From positions 18,236-82,235 of the forward strand of contig JAFRLA010000012.1 of NCBI GenBank assembly GCA_017431465.1: a DNA stretch of 64,000 nt. The letters are read 5' to 3'. The notes beneath the pieces were generated by a model, which saw only the letters and a list, made by a program, of their open reading frames with translations, did not search any database and was not told where the DNA came from. Shown here in pieces: positions 1 to 7,763 of this stretch; positions within the stretch are counted from its first letter, which is position 1; each line of letters begins with the position of its first letter. The stretch comes from Candidatus Saccharimonadota bacterium. Lineage in GTDB: Bacteria; Patescibacteriota; Saccharimonadia; Saccharimonadales; Saccharimonadaceae. The position numbers and the translations under genes were made by a program.

Positions 1-326
1 CTGAAGACTCAGATAATATTTCCGCCGGCGAAAAACAGCTTCTGACGATCGCTCGCGCCATGCTGAAGGATCCACCAATGATGATTTTAGATGAGGCTAC
101 CTCGAACGTCGATACTCGTACGGAGCAATTAATCCAAGACGCATTCGAAAAACTAAGCAAAAACCGAACCTCATTTATTATCGCTCATCGCCTCAGCACA
201 GTACGAAATGCCGACCTAATCCTCGTAATGAAACACGGTGAAATTATCGAGCAAGGAACTCACGAAAAATTGCTCAAAAAGAACGGTTTCTATGCCGAAC
301 TTTATAATTCTCAGTTTAAAGATTAA
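1..326 (+). CDS. ABC transporter ATP-binding protein, C-terminal fragment
   Basis: Only the 3' end is in the window; the frame is open from base 3 to the TAA at 324-326. It starts within the ABC signature region ([15 protein letters not shown], the counterpart of LSGGQ), followed by the Walker B segment [12 protein letters not shown] with its catalytic Glu, and the H-loop (IIAHRLSTV). The ending ([18 protein letters not shown]) is typical of the nucleotide-binding half of an MsbA/MdlB-type exporter, so membrane segments probably lie upstream outside the window. The substrate cannot be told. Its last 11 bases overlap the 3' end of tmk on the opposite strand. Confidence 0.9.
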   Translation, partial: EDSDNISAGEKQLLTIARAMLKDPPMMILDEATSNVDTRTEQLIQDAFEKLSKNRTSFIIAHRLSTVRNADLILVMKHGEIIEQGTHEKLLKKNGFYAELYNSQFKD

Positions 327-945
327 ATAGTTTTTTCAAGCTTTCGTGAATTTCCGAAATACTTGGGCTTGCATCAAAAGTTTGAATGTTAAATTCTTTT
401 GCTAGTTTGAGATAACCTGCGTTAAGTTTGGCTTGAAATTCATCTGGCTTGGATTCAAACGTATCCGTCTCCGAAGTCGTATCCGCACCGCCCGCCGCAT
501 CGCGGCCTTTTTCGCGCTTCTTTCGCTCCTCATCCGACAAAACCAAGATAACAGACTTATCCGGCAAAACATATTTTTCCGGCAACATCGCTTTCGTCAA
601 CCGAACAATCCGCGACCTGGAAACGCCTTGGCCATAGCCTTGATAAACTAGCGTGGACCACCAGTTCCTCGCCGCGATTACCACTCCGCCGCGAGCAAGC
701 ACCGGCTCGGCCAACTTTCGCCAAAGTTCGTTTCTCGCCGCCGTAAAAAGCAAAACGTGCGTCAAGGGCTCAAGATCGTATTTCTTCTGCTTAATAATAT
801 CCCGCAAAGCATGCGCCGACTCTAGATCGCCATCCGGCTCGTGTAAAGTCAAAACCTCGCGACCCTGACTGCGCAAATATTCCGCCATCAGTTCAACTTG
901 TGTTGACTTTCCCGTCCCATCCTGGCCTTCAATTACGATATACAT
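316..945 (-). CDS. tmk: Thymidylate kinase
   Basis: Phosphorylates dTMP to dTDP in the cytoplasm for DNA synthesis. The P-loop [10 protein letters not shown] lies at about residues 6-15, and the length (209 aa) is usual for the family. The usual DRY/DRF element after the second strand reads ARNWW here, a small departure. An acidic, Gly/Thr-rich stretch near residues 150-165 occupies the LID position. The start ATG overlaps the stop of tdk as TAATG, so the two are translationally coupled. Together with tdk it turns salvaged thymidine into dTDP, which fits a cell dependent on outside nucleosides. Confidence 0.93.
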   Translation of the reverse strand: MYIVIEGQDGTGKSTQVELMAEYLRSQGREVLTLHEPDGDLESAHALRDIIKQKKYDLEPLTHVLLFTAARNELWRKLAEPVLARGGVVIAARNWWSTLVYQGYGQGVSRSRIVRLTKAMLPEKYVLPDKSVILVLSDEERKKREKGRDAAGGADTTSETDTFESKPDEFQAKLNAGYLKLAKEFNIQTFDASPSISEIHESLKKLFNL

Positions 946-1535
946 TATTTACTCCTTTCAAGATATTTCTCATAGCACTTCGGACAAATCGCCCGATACT
1001 CAATTTCCGTCAAGCCATCATCAATCAAAACGTCCGGCCCGTCCGCAACCAAAACGCCGTTCAAAAACCTTGCGTTATACGTTGCTTTCCGCCCACATTC
1101 ACAAATCGTCTTGATTTCTTCAATCTCGTGCGCCTGTTGCAAGAGCCTCGTCGCTCCTTCAAACCCACCATCCTCGCGCCGAAAATTAAGTCTGAGTCCA
1201 TACGCCATAACTGGAATATCCAGCCGCACCGTCACCATCATCAACTGATCAACTTGCTTTGCGGTCAAAAACTGCGCCTCGTCAACTAATACACAAGAAA
1301 CGTCTGCAAAACCCGCAGAAATCCGCGAGAATAAATCGTCGGCTTCAGAAAAACAAAAATCCGTTTCTCTTTCCGGCCCAATCCGCGTCAAAAGTTTTGT
1401 CCCATTTTTTGTATCGCGCAAAGGCTTAATCACGCAAACTTTATGTCCACGCTCCTCATAATTAAACGCAACCTGAAGAAGCTGCATCGTCTTCCCGCAC
1501 CCCATCGCTCCATACCGAAAATATAGTTTCGCCAT
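945..1535 (-). CDS. tdk: Thymidine kinase, type II
   Basis: Salvage enzyme phosphorylating thymidine to dTMP. The P-loop GAMGCGKT is at residues 9-16, the Walker B-like VDEAQFL near residue 85, and a C-terminal zinc ribbon shows CECG and CPKC pairs about 40 residues apart. These are the marks of the small, tetrameric TK1-like family. At 196 aa it is full length. It is first in a two-gene unit with tmk and has a TATAAT element on the - strand within the palindrome at 1542-1551, ten bases before ATG and without a Shine-Dalgarno site. Confidence 0.94.
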   Translation of the reverse strand: MAKLYFRYGAMGCGKTMQLLQVAFNYEERGHKVCVIKPLRDTKNGTKLLTRIGPERETDFCFSEADDLFSRISAGFADVSCVLVDEAQFLTAKQVDQLMMVTVRLDIPVMAYGLRLNFRREDGGFEGATRLLQQAHEIEEIKTICECGRKATYNARFLNGVLVADGPDVLIDDGLTEIEYRAICPKCYEKYLERSK

Positions 1536-1541
1536 ATATGC

Positions 1542-1551
1542 TATAATTATA
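1542..1551. promoter_or_regulatory. Palindromic -10 element shared by tdk and smpB
   Basis: The ten bases TATAATTATA are a perfect palindrome, so a TATAAT hexamer reads on both strands. On + it ends six bases before the smpB ATG, giving a predicted start of transcription on the start codon itself. On - it ends ten bases before the tdk ATG. No Shine-Dalgarno site fits in either direction. I infer that one bent or melted site serves two divergent, nearly leaderless transcripts. Confidence 0.6.
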
Positions 1552-1553
1552 GT

Positions 1554-1982
1554 ATGAAAAAGCCAAAAACGCCAGATTTAACCGCTTTAAATCGCCGCGC
1601 GCGTTATGACTACGAACTCGGCGATGAGCTTTCTGTCGGCATGGTTTTAGCTGGCCCCGAAGTCCGCAATATTCGTGATCACCACGTCCAGCTAAAAGGT
1701 TCCTTCGTCACCATCCGAAATGGCGAACTTTGGCTAAACAACTTGACCCTCGGGCCAGAAACCGCTAGGAACATCAAACTTCTTGCGACTAAAAGACAAA
1801 TCCTAGACCTCGAGAAACATAACGCCGCCGAGGGTTCGACCATCGTCCCAGTTCGACTTCTTGGCGGCAAACGCTACATCAAATTAGTAATCGCCCTCGG
1901 CAAGGGCAAGAAGAAGTACGACAAACGTGAAACCATAAAAGGCCGCGATCTTGATCGCGAAGCTAAGCGAGGGCTAAAATGA
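1554..1982 (+). CDS. smpB: SsrA-binding protein SmpB
   Basis: Partner of tmRNA in rescuing stalled ribosomes. The 142-aa protein has the family layout: N-terminal RRARYDYELGDELSVGMVL, then the GPEVRNIRD strand motif, a beta-barrel core with LLGGKRYIKL, and the basic tail KKYDKRETIKGRDLDREAKR that enters the decoding centre. It stops with TGA at 1980-1982, which overlaps the ATG of xth (ATGA). This shows that TGA is read as a stop in this organism. The start lies six bases after TATAAT, so the message is probably leaderless. The tmRNA gene itself is not seen in this window. Confidence 0.95.
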   Translation: MKKPKTPDLTALNRRARYDYELGDELSVGMVLAGPEVRNIRDHHVQLKGSFVTIRNGELWLNNLTLGPETARNIKLLATKRQILDLEKHNAAEGSTIVPVRLLGGKRYIKLVIALGKGKKKYDKRETIKGRDLDREAKRGLK

Positions 1983-2818
1983 AAACTACTTATCGAATCT
2001 TTTCCTGGAACGTCAACGGTATTCGTGCTGTGCTAAAAAAACAGGCTCTGCAAAATCTCATCGCCGAAAAAAATCCCGATATTCTCTGCCTTCAGGAAGT
2101 CAAGGCTAACCCCGACCAAATCCCCTCCGACGATTATCGAATTATCGAAGATAACTATCTTATGTTCTGGAATGCCGCCAAACGCCCAGGCTACTCCGGC
2201 ACAGCAATTCTAACGCGCGATAATGGCTCTATCGACTTTCCTCTAGGGTCTTGGATCGGACTTGAAGAAGATTTGGAAATTAGTCAAAATTGGGAAGAAG
2301 ATAAGTATGGTACGCCGCTAGAAGAAGGTCGAGTTCTAACCGTCGAATACCAAGACTTCTTTCTTGTTACCGTCTATACCCCTAATTCCAAGCCCGATTT
2401 ATCCCGTCTAAAACTGCGCGAAACCCTCTGGGACCCATCCTTCTTAGAGTATATGAAAATCCTTGATGAGATTAAACCAGTTGTATTTTGTGGCGACCTT
2501 AATGCAGCGCATACTGAAATCGATCTCGCTCGTCCGAAACAAAATGAACATAATGCCGGCTATACTAAAGAAGAGCGGCAGGGAATTGAGAACCTAGAAA
2601 AGGCTGGGTTTATTGATACTTTCCGCGAACTCCATCCTGACGAGAAACGCTATACTTGGTGGAGCCACTGGGGCCACGCCCGCAAAAACAACGTTGGCTG
2701 GCGGATTGATTATTTCTTCATCAGCAAAAGACTCCGAAAGAACCTCAAATCTGCCGAAATCTACGAGGATATTACCGGTTCAGACCACTGCCCGATTAGT
2801 ATAACTTTGGAGTTTTAA
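1979..2818 (+). CDS. xth: Exodeoxyribonuclease III (AP endonuclease)
   Basis: Base-excision repair nuclease of the endonuclease/exonuclease/phosphatase fold, cutting at abasic sites and removing 3' blocking groups. Visible motifs: FSWNVNGIRA near the N-terminus, LQEVKA (metal-binding Glu), GDLNAAH, the WSHWGHARKNNVGWRIDYFF segment and the terminal SDHCPI, which carries the catalytic Asp-His. At 279 aa it is full length. The start codon overlaps the smpB stop, so translation is coupled. It is followed after two bases by an unrelated unknown gene. Confidence 0.94.
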   Translation: MKTTYRIFSWNVNGIRAVLKKQALQNLIAEKNPDILCLQEVKANPDQIPSDDYRIIEDNYLMFWNAAKRPGYSGTAILTRDNGSIDFPLGSWIGLEEDLEISQNWEEDKYGTPLEEGRVLTVEYQDFFLVTVYTPNSKPDLSRLKLRETLWDPSFLEYMKILDEIKPVVFCGDLNAAHTEIDLARPKQNEHNAGYTKEERQGIENLEKAGFIDTFRELHPDEKRYTWWSHWGHARKNNVGWRIDYFFISKRLRKNLKSAEIYEDITGSDHCPISITLEF

Positions 2819-2820
2819 TC

Positions 2821-3627
2821 ATGGACAGCTCAAAAGAATACTGGAAAAAACAGACTTCCGCACCAAAAGAAGACTTGCGTTGGAATTTCCCAGAACAAAA
2901 ACAAAACGAAATTGCCGTAATTGGCGGAAACTCCCAAAACTTTTCCGCACCAATAAAAACCGCCGAGTTCTTGTCCGCAAATTTTCCTCTAAAGTCCGTA
3001 AAAACCATTCTCCCAGATAGTCTGGAATCTAAATTTCCGCCTGCCATCATCAACGAAAATCTAACATTCACTAGGTCCACTCCTTCCGGATCATTTGACA
3101 AATCCGCCGAACTCACAGCCGCCGCAAATCGAGCCGACTTTAATATTTTTATCGGCGACCTTTCCAAAAATTCAACAACTGCCGTCGCTGTCGCCGAAGC
3201 GCTAGATGCATCCACGCCAACACCCGCCATCATCACCCGTGATACCGTCGATCTCTTGCTCGCCGAGATGACCAATCTTATTGAGCGCGAAAATTTATTT
3301 ATTATTGCCAGTCTCGCCCAACTTCAAAAACTCTTTCGCGCGATCTATTATCCAAAAGTTCTGTTATTATCCCAGCCGCTAATACCCGTCATCGAAACTC
3401 TGCATAAATTTACTTTGAGTTACGAGAACCTTGCGCTTCTTACTTTCCATGATGGCCAAATCATCGTCGCAAACCGCAGCCTAATTACTACTATCCCCCT
3501 GGAAAACACTAGTTATTCGCCAATCTCGCTCTGGTCCGGCCGGCTCGCCAGCAAAGTCGCCGCCTACAATCTCTGGAATCCAAAAAATCCAGCAAACGCG
3601 ACCGTCGCCGCTGTCTTCGCAAAATAA
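2821..3627 (+). CDS. Unknown protein with weak resemblance to ribokinase-fold NAD(P)H-hydrate dehydratases
   Basis: A 268-aa protein of unknown function. The ATG follows the xth stop by two bases and has GGAG about nine bases upstream. There is no signal peptide or membrane segment. The order of a Gly-rich early strand (AVIGGNSQNF), a FIGDLSKNSTT segment, an ITRDTVDLL strand and a late GRLASKVAAYNLWNP helix loosely recalls the YjeF/NnrD branch of carbohydrate kinases. The diagnostic catalytic Asp motif is not clear, so this is only a suggestion. It closes the smpB-xth unit and converges on a - strand terminator. Confidence 0.6.
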   Translation: MDSSKEYWKKQTSAPKEDLRWNFPEQKQNEIAVIGGNSQNFSAPIKTAEFLSANFPLKSVKTILPDSLESKFPPAIINENLTFTRSTPSGSFDKSAELTAAANRADFNIFIGDLSKNSTTAVAVAEALDASTPTPAIITRDTVDLLLAEMTNLIERENLFIIASLAQLQKLFRAIYYPKVLLLSQPLIPVIETLHKFTLSYENLALLTFHDGQIIVANRSLITTIPLENTSYSPISLWSGRLASKVAAYNLWNPKNPANATVAAVFAK

Positions 3628-3650
3628 AAGCGGCCGCTTAAGCGACCGCT
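3621..3650 (-). terminator. Intrinsic terminator of the CDP-alcohol phosphotransferase gene
   Basis: A nine-pair stem with one mismatch (AGCGGCCGC, loop TTAA, GCGACCGCT on +) lies at 3629-3650 between convergent genes. Read on the - strand it is followed directly by TTTTATTTT, the expected U-rich tail. On + there is no U-run, so it most likely ends the - strand transcript. Confidence 0.7.
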
Positions 3651-3665
3651 AAAGTACCATAGAGT

Positions 3666-4238
3666 TTAAAGCGGGGTGTGATTTTGCGTCCGCCGATCAG
3701 CCTTCACAATCCACAAAACAATTCCCGTAATCACGCCTAGTCCAGTAATGATTTCTTTTACCAGGAGCGGCCACGAAGCAAGATAGATCAGCAGCAATCC
3801 TACGAACGCCAAACCAGCGATGTAAAGATGCCTCCGAAAAAGCACTAGCCTGTCCGCCGTCTCCTGATCGCCTTTGCGTTCCATGTCGTTCACCATAAAC
3901 TGGATCGAAATCGCAGTTACCAGAATGACTAACGACAAAAGTAGTAAGGAATCAGAATATTTGACAATTACCAAATATGCTAAAACCGCTAAGCCGAGAA
4001 CTATGTCGGAAATCTGGTCAATCAGCGCCGCATGAATTCGCCAGAAACGTCGCTTTCCATCGTTTGGATAGTGCCACCGTCTCGCGCAAATCCCATCAAA
4101 AGCGTCGCAAAGTTCACCTACCGCGAATGCGATTAAAACCCAGCCAGCATCCTCGCTAGAAATCGTTAAGGCGATGATGGCCGCAGCCATCAGAAACTCT
4201 ATAGATGTTAAAATGTCTGCAATATGATATTTGTGCAT
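3666..4238 (-). CDS. CDP-alcohol phosphatidyltransferase family membrane protein
   Basis: An integral membrane enzyme that would join a CDP-linked lipid to an alcohol head group. It has the family signature D-x2-D-G-x2-A-R as DAFDGICAR, and a later DQISD that matches the D-x3-D part of the motif. The spacing between the halves is longer than normal and the usual Gly is displaced, so it is a divergent member. Four to five hydrophobic segments follow. Head group unknown; the standard PgsA is a separate gene at 60.8-61.3 kb. It has a -35/-10 promoter, a leader of about 40 bases and a strong GGAGG site, unlike its mostly leaderless neighbours. Confidence 0.8.
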   Translation of the reverse strand: MHKYHIADILTSIEFLMAAAIIALTISSEDAGWVLIAFAVGELCDAFDGICARRWHYPNDGKRRFWRIHAALIDQISDIVLGLAVLAYLVIVKYSDSLLLLSLVILVTAISIQFMVNDMERKGDQETADRLVLFRRHLYIAGLAFVGLLLIYLASWPLLVKEIITGLGVITGIVLWIVKADRRTQNHTPL

Positions 4239-4286
4239 CTTCCCTCACCTCCTTCAAGACGAACACAAAAAACTGCCTACCCTCTC

Positions 4287-4315
4287 ATTATAACACAAAA
4301 ACGTCAAAAAATCAA
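4287..4315 (-). promoter_or_regulatory. Sigma-70-type promoter of the CDP-alcohol gene
   Basis: On the - strand TTGATT (4315-4310) and TATAAT (4292-4287) are separated by exactly 17 bases. A leader with AAGGAGGTG ahead of the ATG at 4238 follows. Confidence 0.7.
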
Positions 4316-4318
4316 GCC

Positions 4319-5590
4319 TTAAGCACTAATCCGCGCGCTTGCTAACCGAATATAGATTTCCAGTAGCTTCCGAATCTGCGTAGATTGGAAAATCTCTCCC
4401 CGACAAAGCAGCATCTCGCGACTCATCGCCTCGATAGACTCTGGGTGATATGCTACCCAATCCAATTTTCGCGCCATCTCGGACGGACTCTTTCCAGCCT
4501 TAACTGACCCCGCTCGCGGCACCACCTCGCGCATATCTGGATCAACAAAGAACACTGGCAGCCCAGTCGCTTCCGCCTCGAGCAATGTCAAACCCTGCGT
4601 ATCAAAACCGTATGAAGTCATCACCGACAAATGTTGCGAGAGCATCTTCTCTAAAATCTTGTCATGATCTACGGCACCATAAAACTTCACTGAACCATCT
4701 AGTTTATGCTTATGGACGTATCGCTCAGCCTGAGCCAAAGCGTTGCCGTCGCCATAAATCGAAACCTTGACCGGCCGCGTCATTTTGCGAATCGCCTTCA
4801 AAAACGGCATAATCCGCTTCTCGTGCGAAACCCGGCTATTCCAAATCAGCCGCAGCGGCTCGCCATCCTTCATCGATCTAAGCTCCGAAACTCCCCGCTC
4901 TTTCGCAATTTTATCAAATCGCGCCACTAATTCGTCCGAAACCCCATTCGAAACTACCGTAATCGGTTTCTTTACTCCGTAATGCTTCAATTTCTCCTCG
5001 AAATGTTGCGAGGGAACTAAAACCTGATCCGCATAATTCGCCTGATTAACCATTAATTTCCACATTTTCGCCCTAGCAATCGTCGGCGCCAAATAGTTAT
5101 CTCGTGTTACATTGACTTCGTGCGGGATAAACCGCGAATGCAAAAATTCCAAAAGAAACGCCGCAATCGTCTTTAGCGGATGTGGCACGTTTACCGCAAT
5201 TGCCATATCCTCGCGCCCATGCATCGTCTGGACCAAAGGCACGCCAAACTCGCGTGCCAATCTCGCGCCCGCCATCGAGCAACTTGCCTCATAGTGTACG
5301 TGTACGATGTCAAAATCTGAAAAATGCGGAAATTTCTGCCGCACAAAATTTTCTACAAAATTCGGCCCACGCGAGGTTGGCGCGCCGCCGGCCCGCACAA
5401 AACGCATCGTCGGCACCAACACGATCGACTTATCTTTCGGCTGTTTTCGCCCCGGACAAAATACCGTGACTTCGTGACCTAACCGTTCTAGAATATCCTT
5501 CTGCGCCTGAATCGAAGACGGAATCCCGCCGGCAACCTCCAAAAACACATCTGTGAAAATCGCAATTTTCAATTTTCGTGTCTTAGACAC
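4319..5590 (-). CDS. GT4-family glycosyltransferase (GT-B fold)
   Basis: A 423-aa retaining glycosyltransferase that would add a sugar to a lipid or cell-surface acceptor on the cytoplasmic side. The N-terminal domain begins IAIFTDVFLEVAGGIPSSI, with the Gly-rich acceptor loop, and HVHYEASC follows. The C-terminal nucleotide-sugar domain has LIWNSRVSHEKRI, VSIYGDG and the E-x7-E-like motif TLLEAEATGLPVFF. The architecture resembles lipid glucosyltransferases and PimB-like enzymes. The start is GTG at 5590, supported by GGAGG eight bases upstream within the end of the SDR gene; the two reading frames overlap by eight bases, so they form an operon. Confidence 0.88.
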   Translation of the reverse strand: MSKTRKLKIAIFTDVFLEVAGGIPSSIQAQKDILERLGHEVTVFCPGRKQPKDKSIVLVPTMRFVRAGGAPTSRGPNFVENFVRQKFPHFSDFDIVHVHYEASCSMAGARLAREFGVPLVQTMHGREDMAIAVNVPHPLKTIAAFLLEFLHSRFIPHEVNVTRDNYLAPTIARAKMWKLMVNQANYADQVLVPSQHFEEKLKHYGVKKPITVVSNGVSDELVARFDKIAKERGVSELRSMKDGEPLRLIWNSRVSHEKRIMPFLKAIRKMTRPVKVSIYGDGNALAQAERYVHKHKLDGSVKFYGAVDHDKILEKMLSQHLSVMTSYGFDTQGLTLLEAEATGLPVFFVDPDMREVVPRAGSVKAGKSPSEMARKLDWVAYHPESIEAMSREMLLCRGEIFQSTQIRKLLEIYIRLASARISA

Positions 5591-6347
5591 AGGTGTAACC
5601 TCCGTCCACCGGTAAAATCACGCCTGTTACATACGAAGCCTCGTCTGAAGCCAAAAAGACCGCCGCCGCATCGAGTTCGCCCGGCTGGCCATAACGCTCC
5701 ATCGGCACAGTCTGCTTTGCAAACTCTTGGAACCGAGGCGTATCAAGCACCGCCGTCGTCAACTCGGTATAGAAATATCCCGGGCAAATCGCGTTGCAAG
5801 TGATTCCGCTCGTCGCCAATTCCGCCGCTACTGCGCGCGTAAAGTTCACGACCGCCCCCTTCGAAGCATGGTACGCAATCGTCGGAATTTCCGTATTTCC
5901 GACCAAGCCGTACATCGAAGCAATATTGATGATGCGGCCCTTGCCAGCCTTTTTCATAATATTCCCAAACGCCCGAGTCATCTTAAATACGCTGGTTTCA
6001 TCGGTCGCAATCGTAAAGTCCCATTCATCATCCGCCATCTCGAGCACGCCCTTGTCTTTCGAAGATCCAGCGCAGTTCAAAAGAATATCGACTCGCCCAA
6101 ATTCTTTCTCAACCTTAGCGGCCGCATCATTAATACTTTCAGTAGAAGTTACGTCGCACTTTACCGGCAAAACCTTAACTTTCGGAAACTCCTTGGTAAT
6201 TTCCGCCGCAAATTCTTCCAAACGCTCAAACCGTCGCGCTAAAATTGCCAAATTCGCACCCTGCCTAGCAAACGCCTTCGCCATCTGCTTTCCCAGACCG
6301 CTCGACGCTCCCGTTACTACTGCCACTTTGCCAGATAAATCAAACAT
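5583..6347 (-). CDS. Short-chain dehydrogenase/reductase (SDR)
   Basis: A 254-aa classical SDR. The NAD(P)-binding motif TGASSGLGKQMA is near residue 13, LLNCAG near residue 90, the catalytic Ser lies in NIASM, and the Tyr-Lys pair is in YHASKG. The ending ASYVTGVILPVDGGYTCV is typical. The substrate is not evident; members act as FabG-like or polyol/sugar dehydrogenases. Its -10 lies in the short gap after the GH5 gene (TATAAT, then a leader with AAAGGAGGAG), and it is co-transcribed with the GT4 gene downstream. Confidence 0.92.
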   Translation of the reverse strand: MFDLSGKVAVVTGASSGLGKQMAKAFARQGANLAILARRFERLEEFAAEITKEFPKVKVLPVKCDVTSTESINDAAAKVEKEFGRVDILLNCAGSSKDKGVLEMADDEWDFTIATDETSVFKMTRAFGNIMKKAGKGRIINIASMYGLVGNTEIPTIAYHASKGAVVNFTRAVAAELATSGITCNAICPGYFYTELTTAVLDTPRFQEFAKQTVPMERYGQPGELDAAAVFLASDEASYVTGVILPVDGGYTCV

Positions 6348-6380
6348 AACTCCTCCTTTTTCCTTTATACTTCTATTATA

Positions 6381-7463
6381 CTACGATTTCATCGCCGTGT
6401 CGATAAACCATTGGCCTTGCGCCGACAATTCGTCGTGCGTCCAACCGCTAGTTTTCGAAGACGACGGCGAAATCAGCGCCGAACTTTCGTCTTTATTAGA
6501 CAAATTCCAGATCACAAACGAAACTCCGCGCGAGTTTAAGAGCGACAGCCACTGTCCCGCCTCAGAATAGTCCAACGCCCCGTTACCCGACGCGTCAGAA
6601 ATCCCAAACTCCGAAATAAATACCGGGATTCCTTTATCCAGCGCTGCCGAAACTTTATTTCTCAACCAATCCTTATGCGTCGCCGCGTAAAAATGCACCG
6701 TATACATCACGTTGGAGACCCCCGTCAGCGGATTTTCTGCAACCTTGTCGATATCCTGCGACCAAGTCGACGACCCAACTAAGATTATCGCGTCGTCATC
6801 AATCGCCCGAATTGCCGAAATCACCTCTTCTGCATACGGCTTAATATCCCGCGCCCACTCAACGTCGCCGTTCGGCTCATTACAAATCTCATACAAAACA
6901 TTCGGATTATCTTTATGAAGCTCCGCCATCTCTTTAAAGAACTTCAAAGCCTGGCCCTTATTCGTCTGCGGATTCCCATCGCTTAAAATATGCCAATCAA
7001 CAATCACGTACATCCCCAGCTCCGTCGCATACTGGACCCCCTCTTTCACCTTCGCATGAATACTCTCGCTATATCCCGCCGACGGATCCGTGTACATCGC
7101 CAAACGCACAGTATTAACTCCCCAATTATCCCGCATGGTCGAAAAAGCCTCTTTATTAACATATTGCGGGAACCAAGCAATTCCGTGCGTACTCACGCCA
7201 CGAAGCTGAAATTTCTCGCCTTTTTCATCCAAAATCGCCGTACCGTCAACCCTCAACTTACCATGCTCCTTAACCGGCGGACCCTCCGGCGCATTGTTTT
7301 GACTAACGTTCTTGCTTTTATCAGCTTCTACGCCAGTCCCGGCAGACCCCGTATCGCTTTTCGAATCAGTTTTAGCCAGATTCTTGCCAATTAATAACCC
7401 TATAAAAAACGCCGCCGCTACCACCACAACTGCGCTCCCGATAAAAATCAACCTCTTTTTCAT
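6381..7463 (-). CDS. Membrane-anchored glycoside hydrolase family 5 (endoglucanase-like)
   Basis: A 360-aa protein with an N-terminal hydrophobic anchor (residues 6-26), then a Ser/Asp/Lys-rich linker to about residue 70, then a GH5 catalytic domain facing outward. Family marks: RGVSTHGIAWFP, VNTVRLAMYTD, YVIVDWHIL, the acid/base Glu in YEICNEPNG and the nucleophile Glu in PVFISEFGISD. GH5 enzymes cut beta-1,4-glucans or mannans. In a CPR cell it could act on host or biofilm polysaccharide; the substrate is unknown. TATAAT is six bases before ATG, so the message is probably leaderless. Confidence 0.9.
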   Translation of the reverse strand: MKKRLIFIGSAVVVVAAAFFIGLLIGKNLAKTDSKSDTGSAGTGVEADKSKNVSQNNAPEGPPVKEHGKLRVDGTAILDEKGEKFQLRGVSTHGIAWFPQYVNKEAFSTMRDNWGVNTVRLAMYTDPSAGYSESIHAKVKEGVQYATELGMYVIVDWHILSDGNPQTNKGQALKFFKEMAELHKDNPNVLYEICNEPNGDVEWARDIKPYAEEVISAIRAIDDDAIILVGSSTWSQDIDKVAENPLTGVSNVMYTVHFYAATHKDWLRNKVSAALDKGIPVFISEFGISDASGNGALDYSEAGQWLSLLNSRGVSFVIWNLSNKDESSALISPSSSKTSGWTHDELSAQGQWFIDTAMKS

Positions 7464-7485
7464 ACCTTTATTATACCACGCACAG

Positions 7486-7514
7486 TTGTCGGAATTAAGG
7501 ACCTGTGATAAAAT
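7486..7514 (+). promoter_or_regulatory. Promoter of tRNA-Leu(CAA)
   Basis: TTGTCG (7486-7491) and TAAAAT (7509-7514) with 17-base spacing. The predicted start is about three bases before the mature tRNA 5' end. Confidence 0.55.
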
Positions 7515-7523
7515 ATATCTGTT

Positions 7524-7610
7524 GGGCGACTGGCGGAATTGGTAGACGCGCTAGACTCAAAATCTGGTTCCCGCAAGGGAGTTCGGGTTCGATTCCCGAG
7601 CCGCCCACCA
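7524..7610 (+). tRNA. tRNA-Leu (anticodon CAA)
   Basis: Type II tRNA with a long variable arm, T-loop TTCGATT (7588-7594) and encoded CCA (7608-7610). The anticodon loop CTCAAAA gives anticodon CAA. The acceptor stem GGGCGAC/GCCGCCC has one A-C mismatch at pair 6-67. It is followed by a weak GCGC hairpin with six T. Confidence 0.93.
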
Positions 7611-7627
7611 AATCAGAGAAATCTACT

Positions 7628-7646
7628 GCGCATTTAGCGCTTTTTT
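7628..7646 (+). terminator. Short terminator after tRNA-Leu
   Basis: GCGC (7628-7631) and GCGC (7637-7640) can pair around ATTTA and are followed by six T (7641-7646). The stem has only four pairs, so strength is doubtful. Confidence 0.4.
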
Positions 7647-7647
7647 C

Positions 7648-7676
7648 TTGACTTTTTAACATAAGTGTGATATAAT
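7648..7676 (+). promoter_or_regulatory. Near-consensus promoter of the 141-aa gene
   Basis: TTGACT (7648-7653), 17 bases, TATAAT (7671-7676), preceded by TGTGA. It closely matches the promoter of the structured RNA at 14617-14645 and the rnj promoter. It should start transcription near 7683. Confidence 0.75.
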
Positions 7677-7682
7677 AGAAGT

Positions 7683-7757
7683 ATGTAGGGGCATTTTTTG
7701 TTTGTCCTGCGCAACTAAAACAGGGGCGCAGGAGCCCCAAGCACATTACCAGGAGGT
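7683..7757 (+). promoter_or_regulatory. Folded 5' leader of the 141-aa gene
   Basis: The leader between the predicted start and the Shine-Dalgarno site folds as nested helices: GGGGC (7688-7692) with GCCCC (7734-7738), and inside it TCCTGCGC (7705-7712) with GCGCAGGA (7726-7733), the last two arms abutting on the 3' side. A U-run (7693-7698) lies in the 5' strand's internal loop. The ribosome site AGGAGGTG (7751-7758) is left open. It could be a cis-regulatory RNA or a stability element; no known riboswitch class is recognised. Confidence 0.5.
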
Positions 7758-7763
7758 GTGATA

